A stretch of 64,000 nucleotides of DNA. Source: Isoetes taiwanensis. Its lineage: Eukaryota > Streptophyta > Lycopodiopsida > Isoetales > Isoetaceae. Shown one piece after another: positions 1 through 10,943 of this stretch. The DNA is taken from assembly GCA_021234155.1 (NCBI GenBank), contig JAJEKV010000084.1:3847702-3911701 (forward strand), written 5' to 3'. Made by a program: the position numbers and the translations under genes. The notes under the pieces were generated by a model. The model was not told the origin of the DNA, did no database searches, and saw only the letters and a list, made by a program, of their open reading frames with translations. Positions within the stretch are counted from its first letter, which is position 1; the number at the start of each line of letters is the position of its first letter.

Positions 1-900
1 AAAAAAACCTCTAAGTTTTCATCAAGATTTTCTTAGATTCCCTTAGATATTATGAAGATCCCCTTAGATTGAACTAGATTTTAAGCGATTCCGTCAGACT
101 TGTAAATATTTTCCTACATTCTCTTACAATTTATGAGATTTCCTTATATTCCCTTTAATTCTCCTCGATTCCCTTACATTCTAGAAATTTCTAGAACTTT
201 CTGGAACATTCTGAAACTTCCAAAACATCCTAGAACTTTCTGGAAGTATTTCCCTATTCCCTTACATTTCCGAAGGTTCCCATTCCCGAACTATCTAGAA
301 TGTTATATTCTATTTTATCTTAATTAGAACATTACCCTTAAGTATATTTGAAACATAAATTTTTTATAGAACTAATGCTTGGTCTAGTGGTTAGAGTGGG
401 GGGTTTAGGGGGTTGAGGGCCAGGGTTCGAATCCCTCCAATATCATAAAAAATTTTAAAAGCCTTCCTTAAGGGACGAGCATTCAACATGAGCCTTAGGA
501 TCTTAGACTCGATCAACAATCAAGATCTCACCAGATAAAAGCAATATGAGCCGTAGGATCTATTACATATAATTCCCAAAGCCATCTGGACCGTAGGATA
601 TGTGCCAAGCCACCTGAGCCGTAGGATCTCGGATCGACGATCAAGATCAAGAGCAACCTGGGTCGTTAGATCGATTACATATAATTCCCAAGCCATGTGC
701 ACCGTAGGATGTGTCTCAAACCAACGTGAGCCGTAGGATCTCGGACCGACGATCAGGATCGAATCAACTTGGACCGTAGGATCGCTTACATATAGTCTAT
801 ACACAAACTCCCACGCCATCTGGGCCGCACGATACGTCCCAAAGCCACGTGAGCCGTAGGATCTTGGATCAACGGCCTGATTCAACATGACAAACATAAG
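1..900. repeat. Composite repeat, copy 1 (cut by window edge)
   Basis: This is the first of two tandem copies of a unit of about 1.41 kb. It contains, in order, short TTAGATTCCC-like repeats, a TTCTAGAA/GAACTTTCTGG array (about 181-305), a tRNA-like block (about 373-445) and a run of degenerate repeats around GCCGTAGGATC (about 480-880). The matching end motif GACAAACATAAGAACATATAT starts at 889 here and at 2297 in the next copy. Reading frames across the GTAGGATC part are artefacts of repetition. Confidence 0.8.
380..434 (+). repeat. tRNA-like pol III promoter head (SINE-like), copy 1
   Basis: Box A-like TGGTCTAGTGG lies at 380-390 and a perfect box B, GGTTCGAATCC, at 424-434. The 33-bp spacing suits an internal RNA polymerase III promoter. 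I see no acceptor-stem pairing, so this is not a functional tRNA gene. A tRNA-derived SINE head inside the composite repeat is the likeliest reading. Confidence 0.7.
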
Positions 901-1009
901 AACATATATATGTTAGATATACATATACAAGAAATTTAATGCGTCCTATGTTCGAGTTTTAGCATGTTCCTATGCTGCAAGTTCTTGTCGTGCCCTACAT
1001 TCTAAAAGA

Positions 1010-2320
1010 ATGTCTTGAGAATACTCTAAATTCATAGATTCTCTAAGATTCTACCAAGGTTCTCTTGGAGGTTTCGTGGAGATTCCTCTAAATTTTATAA
1101 GATTCCCTCTAGATTCCATTAGATTTCCGTAGATTCTCCAAGATTCTATGACGATCCCCTTAGATTCCCTTAGATCCCTTTAGATTTTATGAGATTGCCT
1201 TAGGTTCCCTTACATTATATGAGATTCAAAGAGATTCTATAAAGATTCCCTTAGATACTCTAAGATTTCATCAACATTTTCCTAGATTGCCTTAGATTTT
1301 ATGAACATTCCCTTAGATCCCCTAGATTTTGAGAGATTCCTTTAGGCTTGTAAATATTTTCCTAGATTCTCTCACATTTTATGAGATTTTCTTAGATTCC
1401 GTTAGATTCTCCTGGATTCCTTTACATTCTAGAACTTTTTAGAACATTCTAAGGCTTTCTGGAACATTCTAAGACTTTCTGGAACATTCTGAGACTTTCA
1501 AAATATCCTAGAACTTTCTGGAAGTATGTCCCTAGATTCTCTTACCTTCCCATGGATTCCTACATTCTCGAACATTCTAGAACCTATTAAAACAATTTGA
1601 AACTTTCTGGAAGAATTTTCATAGATTCCCCCCAGATTATGTTCTAGAATTTTCTAGAATATTTTGGAACTTTCTAGAAGATTCTAGAACTTTCTAGAGC
1701 CTTCCTAGTTAGAATGTTATACTCCATTTTATCTTAACTGGATTGTTACCCTTAAGTATATTTGAAACATAAATTATTCATAGAATTAATGCTTGGTCTA
1801 GTGGTTAGAATGGGGTCAATGATGACCGGTTCAAATCCCCCACACAACATAAAAATTTTAAAAGCCTTTCCTTAAAGGATGAGCATTCAACGTAGGCCGT
1901 AGGATCTTGGCCCTTATTTTAAAAGCCTTTCCTTAAAGGATGAGCATTCAACGTGGGCCGTAGGATCTTGGACCCGATCAAGGGCCGAGATCGTGCCATG
2001 TGGCAAAAATCTAAAGCAACATGAGCCGTAGGATCCTAGATCGACGATCAAGATCAAGAACAACCTAGACCATAGGATCGATTACATATAATTCCCAAAG
2101 CCATGTGCACCGTAGGATGTGTCCCAAAGCAATGTGAGCCGTAGGATCTCGAACCGACGATCAGGATCAAATCAACCTGGACCGTAGGATCGCTTACATA
2201 TAGTCTATACACAAACTCCCAAGCCATCTGGGCCGTAGGATACGTCCCAAAGCCACGTGAGCCATAGGATCTCGGATCAACGGTCGGATTTAGGAGGACA
2301 AACATAAGAACATATATATA
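1010..2320. repeat. Composite repeat, copy 2
   Basis: This is the second copy of the unit at the window start, in the same order: TTAGATTCCC-type repeats (about 1020-1430), a TTCTAGAA/TTCTGGAACATTC array (about 1430-1720), a tRNA-like head, then GTAGGATC repeats (about 1880-2290). A short stretch near 1850-1970 (CCTTTCCTTAAAGGATGAGC) is itself duplicated. No gene is supported. Confidence 0.8.
1794..1838 (+). repeat. tRNA-like pol III promoter head (SINE-like), copy 2
   Basis: Box A-like TGGTCTAGTGG lies at 1794-1804 and box B-like GGTTCAAATCC at 1828-1838. Flanks on both sides match copy 1: upstream TTTGAAACATAAAT and downstream AAAAGCCTTTCCTTAA. Confidence 0.7.
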
Positions 2321-2358
2321 TCAGATATCTTTGGTCTAAATTTATACCGAGAAAACTC

Positions 2359-2520
2359 TTGCGGTATAAATTTATACCGCTCGGGTCCTCTTGCGGTATA
2401 AATTTATACCGCTCGAGTCCTCTTGCTGTATAAATTTATACCGCTCGAGTCCTCTTGTTGTATAAATCTATACCGCTCGAGTCCTCTTGCGGTATAAATT
2501 TATACCGTGCGAACTCTCTA
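2359..2520. repeat. Palindromic minisatellite, 32-bp period
   Basis: About five tandem 32-bp units (starts 2359, 2391, 2423, 2455, 2487) each carry a 20-bp palindrome, GCGGTATAAATTTATACCGC, perfect or with one or two changes. Units are joined by TCGGGTCCTCTT-type linkers. Outlying copies of the core TATAAATTTATACC lie near 2335-2350 and 2553-2568. Confidence 0.9.
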
Positions 2521-2579
2521 GCATACTATGTCCACACATTACTATCTATTGAGGTATAAATTTATACCATCTTGAAATT

Positions 2580-3635
2580 TATTTGGAAGAAACTAAGGAC
2601 TACAGAGACAAATAATTACAAAGTCTAAAAAAAAGTCCGTGATTGGATACATACGCCGCCATCGCGATATCTGTAAGTCTATAGCAAGTCGGAGGAACAA
2701 ATAAGAGCAAGTGTATAAGGCAAAGCGCAAGCATCTTCGACTTCAACTCGCGTGTGAGGCACACTTTAAGGTGAAAATATTTGCTTCATTGAGGCAATAT
2801 CAAAATGTGTTGCATTTTTGGCAATTTTGTTCATAATTTTGTAGTGAATTCATAAACTTTGAACTAAATACGTTTTTGGGCACTCTTAGCGCTTGCTGTG
2901 TTTTTTCAATGTCTATTTTGTTTTGTCCTTAAAAATATTACTATTTCTCAAACCAAACTAGGGGGCCAAAAAATGGTACCAAACAAATTTGAATGGAAGC
3001 TGAGTTCAAATTCCCCTCCAAAAATGGTGCCTAAAATATTCAAATTGTCACACTTGTCACAAATATACCAAGAAAATGGCATTTTTTGGGGAGATTTTAG
3101 GGAATCTTTCAAAGATTCCTTTTAAAGTGCGTTTGGAGCAAATTAGTGCGTTTCATTTTAAACTTTGTTAAATGGGCTTATAAATCTTCACCAATAACTA
3201 TGAAGTAACACATACTCAAGTTGATTGAATTCCAGCATGTTGTTTATAGCATCAGGCTTCAATATACCCAAGTTCTTATGCTTGTTCTTGTGCTTTGGAT
3301 GCCATCACACAAAGAGATCTGCTATAAACACCTAAGCAACCATGGTTGATCCATTGGTTGTCAATATCTCTCAGTAAACATCATCATCAATTCTGTTGTT
3401 TACATAAGCAATAGACTGCACAATGCGAGCCCCTTCGCAGCATATATACAAAATTATTGCCATGTCAATACTTAGACCATTAGGCAAAATTAAGATAAAA
3501 CTTGAAAGCATGGAGATCTCACAAACAAATATTACACATGTTCTTGTTCTTAAGAGATATCTACAATTAGACAAATCAATTTGTAATAAACTGGCTAGAA
3601 CAAACATGTATGGCAAGTTGCTTATATCAGACGGA
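2580..3635. other. Non-coding stretch, no recognised feature
   Basis: I see no recognisable gene, RNA or transposon end here. Short open frames such as that at 2898-3125 have no family resemblance. Confidence 0.5.
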
Positions 3636-3737
3636 ACTTCATAGTTTGTGCCCTTGAGCAATGTTGTGGCTAAGAATATGTGCATGACTTCATAGTTTGT
3701 GCCCTTGAGCAATGTTGTGGCTAAGAATATGTGCATG
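3636..3737. repeat. Tandem duplication, 51-bp period
   Basis: Two essentially identical 51-bp units (3636-3686 and 3687-3737) start with ACTTCATAGTTTGTGCCC. The surrounding 3400-3790 has a long open frame on the minus strand rich in hydrophobic residues, but I cannot assign it. Confidence 0.85.
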
Positions 3738-4499
3738 ACGATAGCAATGTAGTAAATAGGACAACATGAGGTGATAGTCCAAAGACATCGCATTTAAACC
3801 TGCTGAATGTGCATATACATGATATTACTTAGGTGCAAATTGTCGCAGAAAGAATGCATGAGATCTAATGCAGATTGAGATCCAAAAAAGATATCCTGGA
3901 CCATTTTAAAAAAATGTTTACCTCCAGCAGACTGCAGGCTGTTTGAGGTGGCATGTAACATATTCTGAAATCATTACCGCTTAAGGAAGCCTGCACAATT
4001 ATCAGTGACAGTGTTGTCAAGATCAAATTTTTATGTCTTTTTCACATAAGTAGGTCTTACATTATGGCTTTTGTGCCTCTGTTTCACAACAATCAAGCTC
4101 ACCACAGAGAAGGAAACATGAGAATGACATGCAAGTAATCATTAATACTCTTAAATCTGCAACGCTTCTAAGCAGAATCCTCTATTACAAAGGAATGCCA
4201 CTACATGATGATTTGATGCTGAAAAATAAAGGAGAAGGGTTGGCAAGTGCAGAGATACCGTGGAAAACAGAATATCTGCATGTTACAGCTCCGTTTAGGC
4301 ATACATCTGGAGTACAGTAGCAACAACCAAAGACTGCAAGCAAATCCGCAATGGCTTCTTTTATTCTTCTGTGTGTTGTTTAAGAACCCTTAGAAGCAAA
4401 GAGGTTGAGTGGATATTCCACAACCAGGCAGCCCTCCTACGGCCATGCTTCCCCATGAAAGGCGCTGTTTTTAGTCATGTATTATGCTTAAACAAAGCC

Positions 4500-4850
4500 C
4501 TATTTTCTAATTTGAACACAAAAGAATATAAAGAGGTACCTGTAAATCAATTGCAAGCTGTGGAAAAACACGGCTATTCTGAGCAATGGCAGCATTGGTA
4601 ACAACAACTGGAAAGGTTGTACACGGCTATTCTGAGCAATGGCAGCATTGGTAACAACATCAAAGGTTGTACACAGAGCAAAAATAGGTAACAGAGCAGT
4701 AGCAATCCATGGTGTTGGAGTTGGCAAAATAGCTAAAGCCCATAAACATGGTGTCTCTGCAATGCTGCAAGCTGCTAGATATGGCCATCTTCGAAACCTG
4801 CAATCCGGCAGAATGTTCAGAGACTCATAAAAATAAAAGAAACTTCCAAC
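4500..4850 (-). pseudogene. Possible folate/biopterin-type MFS transporter remnant
   Basis: The minus-strand frame is open for about 115 codons without a credible start. It reads like a membrane protein segment: an R-R-W-P-Y-L motif, a hydrophobic stretch, then D-V-V-T-N-A-A-I-A-Q-N-S-R. Folate-biopterin transporters (BT1 family) have an R(R)xPYL motif followed by a helix and a DVVxDAxxAExxR-type motif, which this resembles. A 53-bp tandem duplication inside the frame (4568-4673) and the lack of further exons indicate decay. The family call is a resemblance only. Confidence 0.35.
4568..4673. repeat. Tandem duplication, 53-bp period
   Basis: Units at 4568-4620 and 4621-4673 share ACACGGCTATTCTGAGCAAT and the sequence that follows, with small differences near the unit ends. 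Confidence 0.85.
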
Positions 4851-4859
4851 GCCATTCCT

Positions 4860-5210
4860 AGGCTAGCCAATCTATCTATCTATCCTAGGCCAAATTTGAA
4901 GAAGCAGTTGATGCAAAGCGGCTATTTTGCCTTTCCCATTGTTTCAGCAGAACCATCAGCGTCGCCTCTGCTCTGCTCCATCTTCCATCTTCTGCGCCTG
5001 GCCCTCCTCGCTATGTTACCGAAAAGCCCGACACAGGCAACGATCTTTGCTCTTTTGTGTTGAATCTTGGTCGTCCAATAAAGCCTACTGCACTCCGGCA
5101 ACGAAGCATCCGAAACCTTTTTCACAAAACAAAGAGCCGTTTTGCCAGGATAAAAACCTTGGGCGATGTCGAAATGGTTCGACAGCCTCATGCTGGCATA
5201 GCCCGATGTA
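4860..5210. other. Open stretch on both strands, unassigned
   Basis: Roughly 90-codon open frames exist on both strands (4927-5211 plus, 4922-5191 minus). Neither resembles a family I know. The CTATCTATCTATC microsatellite just upstream (about 4875) and the promoter-like repeats downstream suggest gene-flanking DNA. Confidence 0.3.
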
Positions 5211-5215
5211 GTTTT

Positions 5216-5295
5216 GCCCGAAAAAGACCTTAGGGCCTTTTGTTTTGTTTGGCCAGCTCGATGCCCGAAAAAGACCTAAAGGCCTTTTGTTTTGT
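5216..5295. repeat. Direct repeat, 33-bp units 47 bp apart
   Basis: Units at 5216-5248 and 5263-5295 begin GCCCGAAAAAGACCT and end GGCCTTTTGTTTTGT, with two or three differences between them. They are followed by a GGACCGTCAGATC-type segment near 5306 of the sort found in plant gene-flanking repeats. Confidence 0.8.
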
Positions 5296-5382
5296 CTAAA
5301 TTTGGACCGTCAGATCTGCTATAATATAAGATAATATAAGATCTGGGCTGTCGAAAGTTTTAGGGTTTTATGCACGACATAC

Positions 5383-7387
5383 ACTAAAACTTTATAATAA
5401 AGGATGAAACCCTTCCTTGGCAACATAGACCTTGAATTTCATGTTAAAAGTAACACATTATGTAGAAGATATAATTTAAAATAGACGTGGACCATTTCTA
5501 TTTTGTACTTAGGCTTGCCATATTTTAAAGTAAGATAACATTCTTTTTCAACTCATGATTGATAAAACATGTGATAGAAGTTCAAACTATAGTTTGTATC
5601 GTCTTAGTGCAAGACACACGATGAAATCTTTTTATTTTTTACTATCCTAAACTTAGGACACGTATTTGCTACTTAGAAGTTCTTATTTTAGGTATAATAA
5701 TAGTAACATTAGCTTGTCTTTCATGATACTTTAATTTTTATGGATTTAACACTAGAGTTGTCCCTTGATGGAACATAAATGGTTCATTTGTACAGTTCGC
5801 TTTAAAATTCATATAAAATTAATGGCATAAAATTCAGTTAAATCCTTTCTACAAGTTAGTATATGGTAGTCATGTTGCACAGGAAAAAATAGTTAAAAAT
5901 GTATATACCCCCTAAAATTGAAAGTTATGCTTAGGTGAATCAAGGGGGGTCAAGTCCAGTTTGCTTCATGTTTATATAATATAAAACTGTCTCAATGAAA
6001 GGACTTTTTTTATTTTTTTCATTGTAATGGTATTTTTCTATACGAGATAAGGATGAATACACAAAAACCCTTGTTCCAATCTGAAGTCTAAGAAGAAAGA
6101 TATAGTCAGTTGAAGATGACAGGGTCAAAACAGTTTTCTGTCTTCTGTGGACCAATAATGGTTCCCAGAAGGCTATAAAATTCTATAACTTTTGCATGAA
6201 AATGATTTTTTACTTCAAATTTGGTATATAAGTAGTTGACTAATTGCTTCATGCATAAAAAATATTTGTTAGCCTATAATTTGAAGTTTTAGCTTTGACT
6301 TGTAGTTAACAATTTTAAGTGACTTTTAATTGATGTTTATTTTGTTATATTTGAAGGAAATTTATTTAAATAGTATGTCATTGAAAAAATCATATAAGAA
6401 TGCTTGTACGGATATGAGATCAATGAAAAAACAAGTAAGGAAAAGGAGCAAAAGGCACGATCATGATAAATTAATAAAGGTTTACTGTACCTAAGACCAT
6501 TATTAGTCCATAGGTTCATTTTAAATCAATACTTCTTTATCTTAGCCAATCTTAAGCTGAATTTTAGGATATTGGTATTTCATGAGCTCCTCTATCAATA
6601 AAAAATATCTGTTGCTAGGTTTGAGCTAAAACTTTTAGTATCAGTTCCAAGTTATCATCAAATGTTTTCCATGTTTGATCACTAGATTTGTGCCTTGAGG
6701 ATGAACTTCAAACACCATATTTTAAAGCTTCCCAAAGTTAAGAAAACAATTCAAGATGAACCAAAGATCAATATGAAAAGGTATTACTAAAGAAAATCAA
6801 GATAGACTGCTATGTCGATGCCAATTATTGGTCTACATGACCTCTCATTTAAAAGTCAAGAACATCACCATCTTAGTCCGTTCTTTAGAATATAGTTTAT
6901 GCCACATTATATATGATAACATTAGTTGGTTAGGGAGGATTGTCTATCTAAAGGGTGATATCGAAGCACGAAAATTAAGTACTTTGAATGTATGAGGAAG
7001 TCGACTTACACCTTTCAAATATTATCTTATAAACGATGAGAAATCATAATATCATTGTAGGGGGCAAAATGAATAGAGCAAATAAATAGAGAAATTTTCT
7101 CAATCCAGTTGATTTAATCCTGGACCTATAAATAGTCCATGCTTAATTATATTCAAATCTTGTATATAATATATTTATTCTAACATGAAATTTGAGATAT
7201 ATATTGCCAACAAAGGTTCAAACTTAACAAAATTATAGCCTATCATAAAAGATGATCTACATGTACTATGGTCCTACTTAGACTACAACACTTTGGAGCA
7301 GCCATACATTGACTAACTTTATAATAGTGGAAATTAAGTAGATTTCTTCATTTTTTCTTTTAATAAGACCACATCAAGGACCTCAAT
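5383..7387 (+). repeat. AT-rich dispersed repeat 'X', copy 1
   Basis: There is no coding potential here. About 5795-6290 is clearly similar to the reverse complement of about 27,500-28,005; the best block, around AGGGGGGTCAAGTC (5944) on this strand, pairs with the same motif on the minus strand near 27,880. The start (5383-5500) also resembles, in direct orientation, the target site into which L1-A inserted (10,879-10,943 joined to 26,660-26,715). The TTAACACTAGAGTTGTCC motif at 5744 is inverted at 10,879-10,896. Confidence 0.6.
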
Positions 7388-7407
7388 ATCCCGTTTTATC
7401 ATATACT

Positions 7408-9196
7408 GTGCCACTTCTGACGGCTGCAGAAAGATGCTTTGGGAGAGGCCGCTCACGGCGAACCTCAGGCACTACCACCTTCCCCCGCAACAGATGGTTT
7501 GATGATGAGTGTCGGGAGCTCAAACGCACACTCCGGCAAGTCACTGATCCCATCTCCCGCCCACAGGCCGTCAGTCAATACCGCTCCTTTCTCAAGGACA
7601 AGAAGGCCAGATACCTCACAGAGCATTAGCAACAGATGTTTGGTCTCCTGGACCGGCACCCCAGGACATTCTGGAGAAGGGTCTTGAGCAAGCCTGTCCA
7701 GCCCACAGGGAACATCACCTCGGAGCAATGGGTACAGTACTTGCAACAGCTGTACGACCCGCTCGGGGGCCGGGCGCCAGTCCCTCCACAGATAGGCATG
7801 GCTCTGGTTATCACAGAGGGGGATGTCATCATGGGCCTGCAGCGTCTAGCTAATGGGAAGGCAGCAGATTTAGATGGCATGCAGGCAGAACTTCTGAAAT
7901 GGGCTGGGCCTCCACTGGTGCCTGTCCTCACGGCATTGTTCAATAAAGCATTGCGAGAAGGCTTCCCTACGCAATGGACCACTAGTAGGGTAGTGCCCAT
8001 ATACAAGGCAGGGGACCCTCAATGCCCGGCCAACTACCGTACTATTATGGTCAGCTCTCTCTTTGCAAAACTGTTGGCTGGCATCCTTGAGCAGCGGCTG
8101 ACAATATGGGCAGAGGAAACGGAGGTGCGAGCTCTTACACAGGCAGGCTTCCGGCCCAGACATTCCACCATTGATCATATCTTCACTTTGCGCACATTGA
8201 TTGAAGATAGCAGGAATCACCAGCAGCTGTATTGTTGTTTCGTGGATTTTGCAAAAGCGTTCGACCACGCACTCCGCAACAAGCTATGGGGGACGATTCG
8301 CGACATACCGGAGACCCCCGACTTGCGAGCAATGCAAAGTGTATAGGCTATACGAGGCATGCTCAGGCCATATCACATCGGCAGCACAGCCAGTGATCAG
8401 TAGCATTGGAGTGCGTCAGGGTTGTCCCCTCTCCCCCACACTCTTTGGCCTATACATTGATCAGTTGGAAGATTGGCTCTCTGAACATGGAGGGGCGGCC
8501 GCACATCTCATGCATCACACAATCCGGCAACTCATATATGCTGACGATGTCAACCTCATGGCCTATACTCCAGAGGACATGCAACGTCACCTGGATGCGA
8601 GTCAATTCACTGGCATGCGAGTCAACTTTTCCAATTCACTGGCATGTGAGTCAACTTGGCCAAAACTAGGGTGCTCCTAGTTGCATCATCCCGTCAGCCA
8701 AGGTTTCCCACATTCACTTATCAGGGACAGGAGGTAGAGGTAGCTCCGACCTACAAGTACTTGGGGATTGAGTTCTCAACTACCACTCATTGGGATGCAG
8801 CTATCAGGTTGCGGGTCACGGCGGATTGGAAAGCACTATATGCCATGCGTAACAAATGCACCACAAGGCGAGTTGTATGCCCGGGCCACCAAATCACATT
8901 TGTTTCGGGCCTTGGTCGAGCCGGTCCTTTTGTATGGGGCAGAAGTGTGGGGTCCGGTGATATCCCTCAACACCTGGAATGACCTCGAGCAGGTGCAGAA
9001 GGCCTTCTTGGCGCGAGCCCTGGGGGTGAAGTCCACAATTCCGCACTGCATCCTACTCGAGAGACAAAGCTTTCTACCCCTTCAACGGGCAAAGATTGGA
9101 ACGCCATATCGCTTTACTTCCAAAAGGTGGTCGCTATGGCTGATACACGCTTGTTCTACCTTGCTTTGGCCACGGCGATGGGTCCCCAACGCCTGA
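7408..9196 (+). pseudogene. LINE-A reverse transcriptase, disrupted
   Basis: This is a degenerate ORF2 of a non-LTR retrotransposon that would reverse-transcribe its own RNA at a nicked target. The frame runs from 7408 with an in-frame TAG at 7627-7629, continues to about 8330, then shifts frame at about 8300-8340, 8650 and 8880. Recognisable RT blocks are, in order, N-Y-R-T-I (about 8030), Q-A-G-F-R-x-x-H-S-T (about 8140), F-V-D-F-A-K-A-F-D (about 8240), R-Q-G-C-P-L-S-P (about 8415) and the catalytic Y-A-D-D (about 8537). A local duplication of ATTCACTGGCATG sits at 8605-8660. It is dead. The clade (Jockey/CR1-like, distinct from L1) is inferred from motif style. Confidence 0.8.
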
Positions 9197-9519
9197 AATC
9201 CTGCTGGAAAGACAAGCAAACTCAGTAGTTCTCACGCTGGGGTGTGCAGATAAACAGATGCATCCAGGTCAGGACAAAGAAAGATCGCGAGGCACTTAAA
9301 CCGTACCTAGATGCTACTTTCCTTCGCAAGCTCGGGATGCAGGGCTCGACACCGCGTTAAGCCGGCACACTATCGCCAGCAAGTCAATCCTAGGCTCACA
9401 AGAGGCCCACACCAAAGACTTGTACACCCACCGCCCATGAAGAAGCGCGGACTTATCGCTTCCATTCGCGACGGTGCACATCGCCCGCATTGAAACAGGC
9501 GCTGGGCTCGGGAACCACG

Positions 9520-9720
9520 AGCAAAGGCTTTGCCGGTGTTGTCGGCAGGCGCGATTGAGGATGAATGTCATGCCCCCCGATCGCCCGGATTTGCCCATAT
9601 CCGAGGCGATATGTTCGACATTAGTGCCCGCCAGCCGTTGCATCGCTTATTGACTACGGCGCCGATTAGGATTGTTGGGGTCATACCTCCAGGAGGTTAT
9701 GGATGCACGGACTCGTTTGT
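9520..9720 (+). pseudogene. LINE-A C-terminal Cys/His region, decayed
   Basis: The reading carries I-E-D-E-C-H-A followed by F-A-H-I-R, matching V-E-D-E-C-H-A and Y-A-H-V-R in the second LINE near 30,930. This shared C-terminal signature links the two copies as one clade although their RT sequences have diverged. Confidence 0.65.
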
Positions 9721-9949
9721 GTCCTACGGGACGGTATTGAACTGTCTTATGCCATTGTACAGTGTGTCAGCATGCTTATTACTGCTAAGGTTTTTCCCTC
9801 GAAAATCCTTCAGGGCGGGGGTTTTTTAATCCTGTCAGTAATACGCTTGCTACCCTCTTTTTTTGGGTCCCATAGGCCAATTGGTCTCCGTGGACGCAAA
9901 AAAACTATTCTATTCTATTCTATTCTATTTAAAAGTCTTATGGGAGAAA

Positions 9950-10838
9950 TGTAGTGCAATAAGTTAATATTTTAGATGAACTAGAAAAATAGGTACGGAA
10001 AGTCCTTTGATCTATTTATTTATAGTCATGGCTAAACTTCATGATATTGTCCTCCATTCATCAATAACCATCACTACCTACATCATTGTTGAGTTTTAGA
10101 CCTATAAGAGTATAATCAATGCACTTTGGAACCTTTCTTTGTGTTCATCCTGTTATATTAGATCTTGTTTAGATCTAGATAATGCATGATTTTTACCCTA
10201 GTTACACGATATTTACGTTGATAAAGTAAATTTCTATATAGAGTTAATTAGAATGCATCATTTACTATCCTTATGAAACTTATACATGGGGTTTATTGGA
10301 GCACTTTAACCTATATTTTTATTTTGAATTCTGTACAATAATTTCTTTAGTTAATAACGATATTAATATAACATATAGACATCTAAGAATTCCTTGGATT
10401 ATAGCTTGTCTTATTAAGGACTCATTGTCACAAAAATTAAGTCATAACTTGTAATAATAAGAGAGAAATAATTCTTGAACCTCATGCAGCATTTTTAAGC
10501 AAAATATGGTTTGGCGACTTCAATTGATATCAAATGATAGCGGCCAAATATGAAAACATGCAAATCGATATGTTTTATCATAATATATCAATTACTTTCA
10601 TATTTAGCAAGGTTTAGACACTTTTATGCTAGAAAATTAAAGAATGCAGTTCTAGAGTGTTGTAAAAACTGTCAAATTCTCCAAAGTTTGAACAATCATA
10701 CCAATATAAAAGTGGGTCCAGTGGTCATGATATTCTCACAAATCGTTAAGAATCAAGTGAAGACTCAAATAGTGGTGGTATAGTTAAAATTAAAATTTCT
10801 CGTGTGAGATATATGGGTTTAAGTGGCAGGGGGTATGG
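9950..10838. other. AT-rich intergenic DNA
   Basis: There is no coding frame of interest and no element ends I can define. This is probably the continuation of the repeat DNA interrupted by LINE-A. Confidence 0.4.
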
Positions 10839-10839
10839 T

Positions 10840-10873
10840 GGACCATTTCTGGTCCATGGACCAGAAATGGTCC
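10840..10873. repeat. 34-bp perfect palindrome
   Basis: GGACCATTTCTGGTCCA is followed directly by its exact reverse complement. Related half-sites (GGACCATT...) occur near 5488, 6150, 26,706 and 27,355, all in AT-rich repeat DNA. Confidence 0.9.
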
Positions 10874-10927
10874 TCGGAACAACTCTAGTGTTAAACTTCA
10901 TTTGCAACATAGATCTCCAATTTGATT

Positions 10928-10943
10928 AAAAATAACATATGAC
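10928..10943 (+). repeat. Candidate 5' target-site duplication of L1-A
   Basis: AAAAATAACATATGAC here resembles AAAAATTAACAAATGAC at 26,654-26,670, just after the L1-A poly(A) tail (one indel, one mismatch). Joining the flanks recreates sequence similar to 5420-5490. Confidence 0.5.

Larger units (their letters stand above)
7388..9935 (+). mobile_element. Non-L1 LINE, 5'-truncated copy (LINE-A)
   Basis: This is a 5'-truncated LINE retaining reverse transcriptase, a C-terminal region and a 3' UTR. The 3' end has a conserved GGGTCCCATAGGCC segment (about 9868) and an (ATTCT)n tail at 9908-9932. It interrupts AT-rich repeat DNA. I found no convincing target-site duplication; the 5' boundary is approximate. 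Confidence 0.75.

Noticed and set aside
373..445. Functional tRNA gene
   Set aside because: Box A and box B are good, but no acceptor, D or anticodon stems can be folded, and the block is embedded in a repeat present twice.
520..2305. Minus-strand reading frames with P-R-S-Y-G-S-R repeats
   Set aside because: They are translations of the degenerate GTAGGATC repeats and recur in both repeat copies with stops and no start context; not genes.
7380..9960. Target-site duplication of LINE-A
   Set aside because: TTTTAATAAG upstream and TTTAAAAGTC downstream are only loosely similar; not enough to claim.
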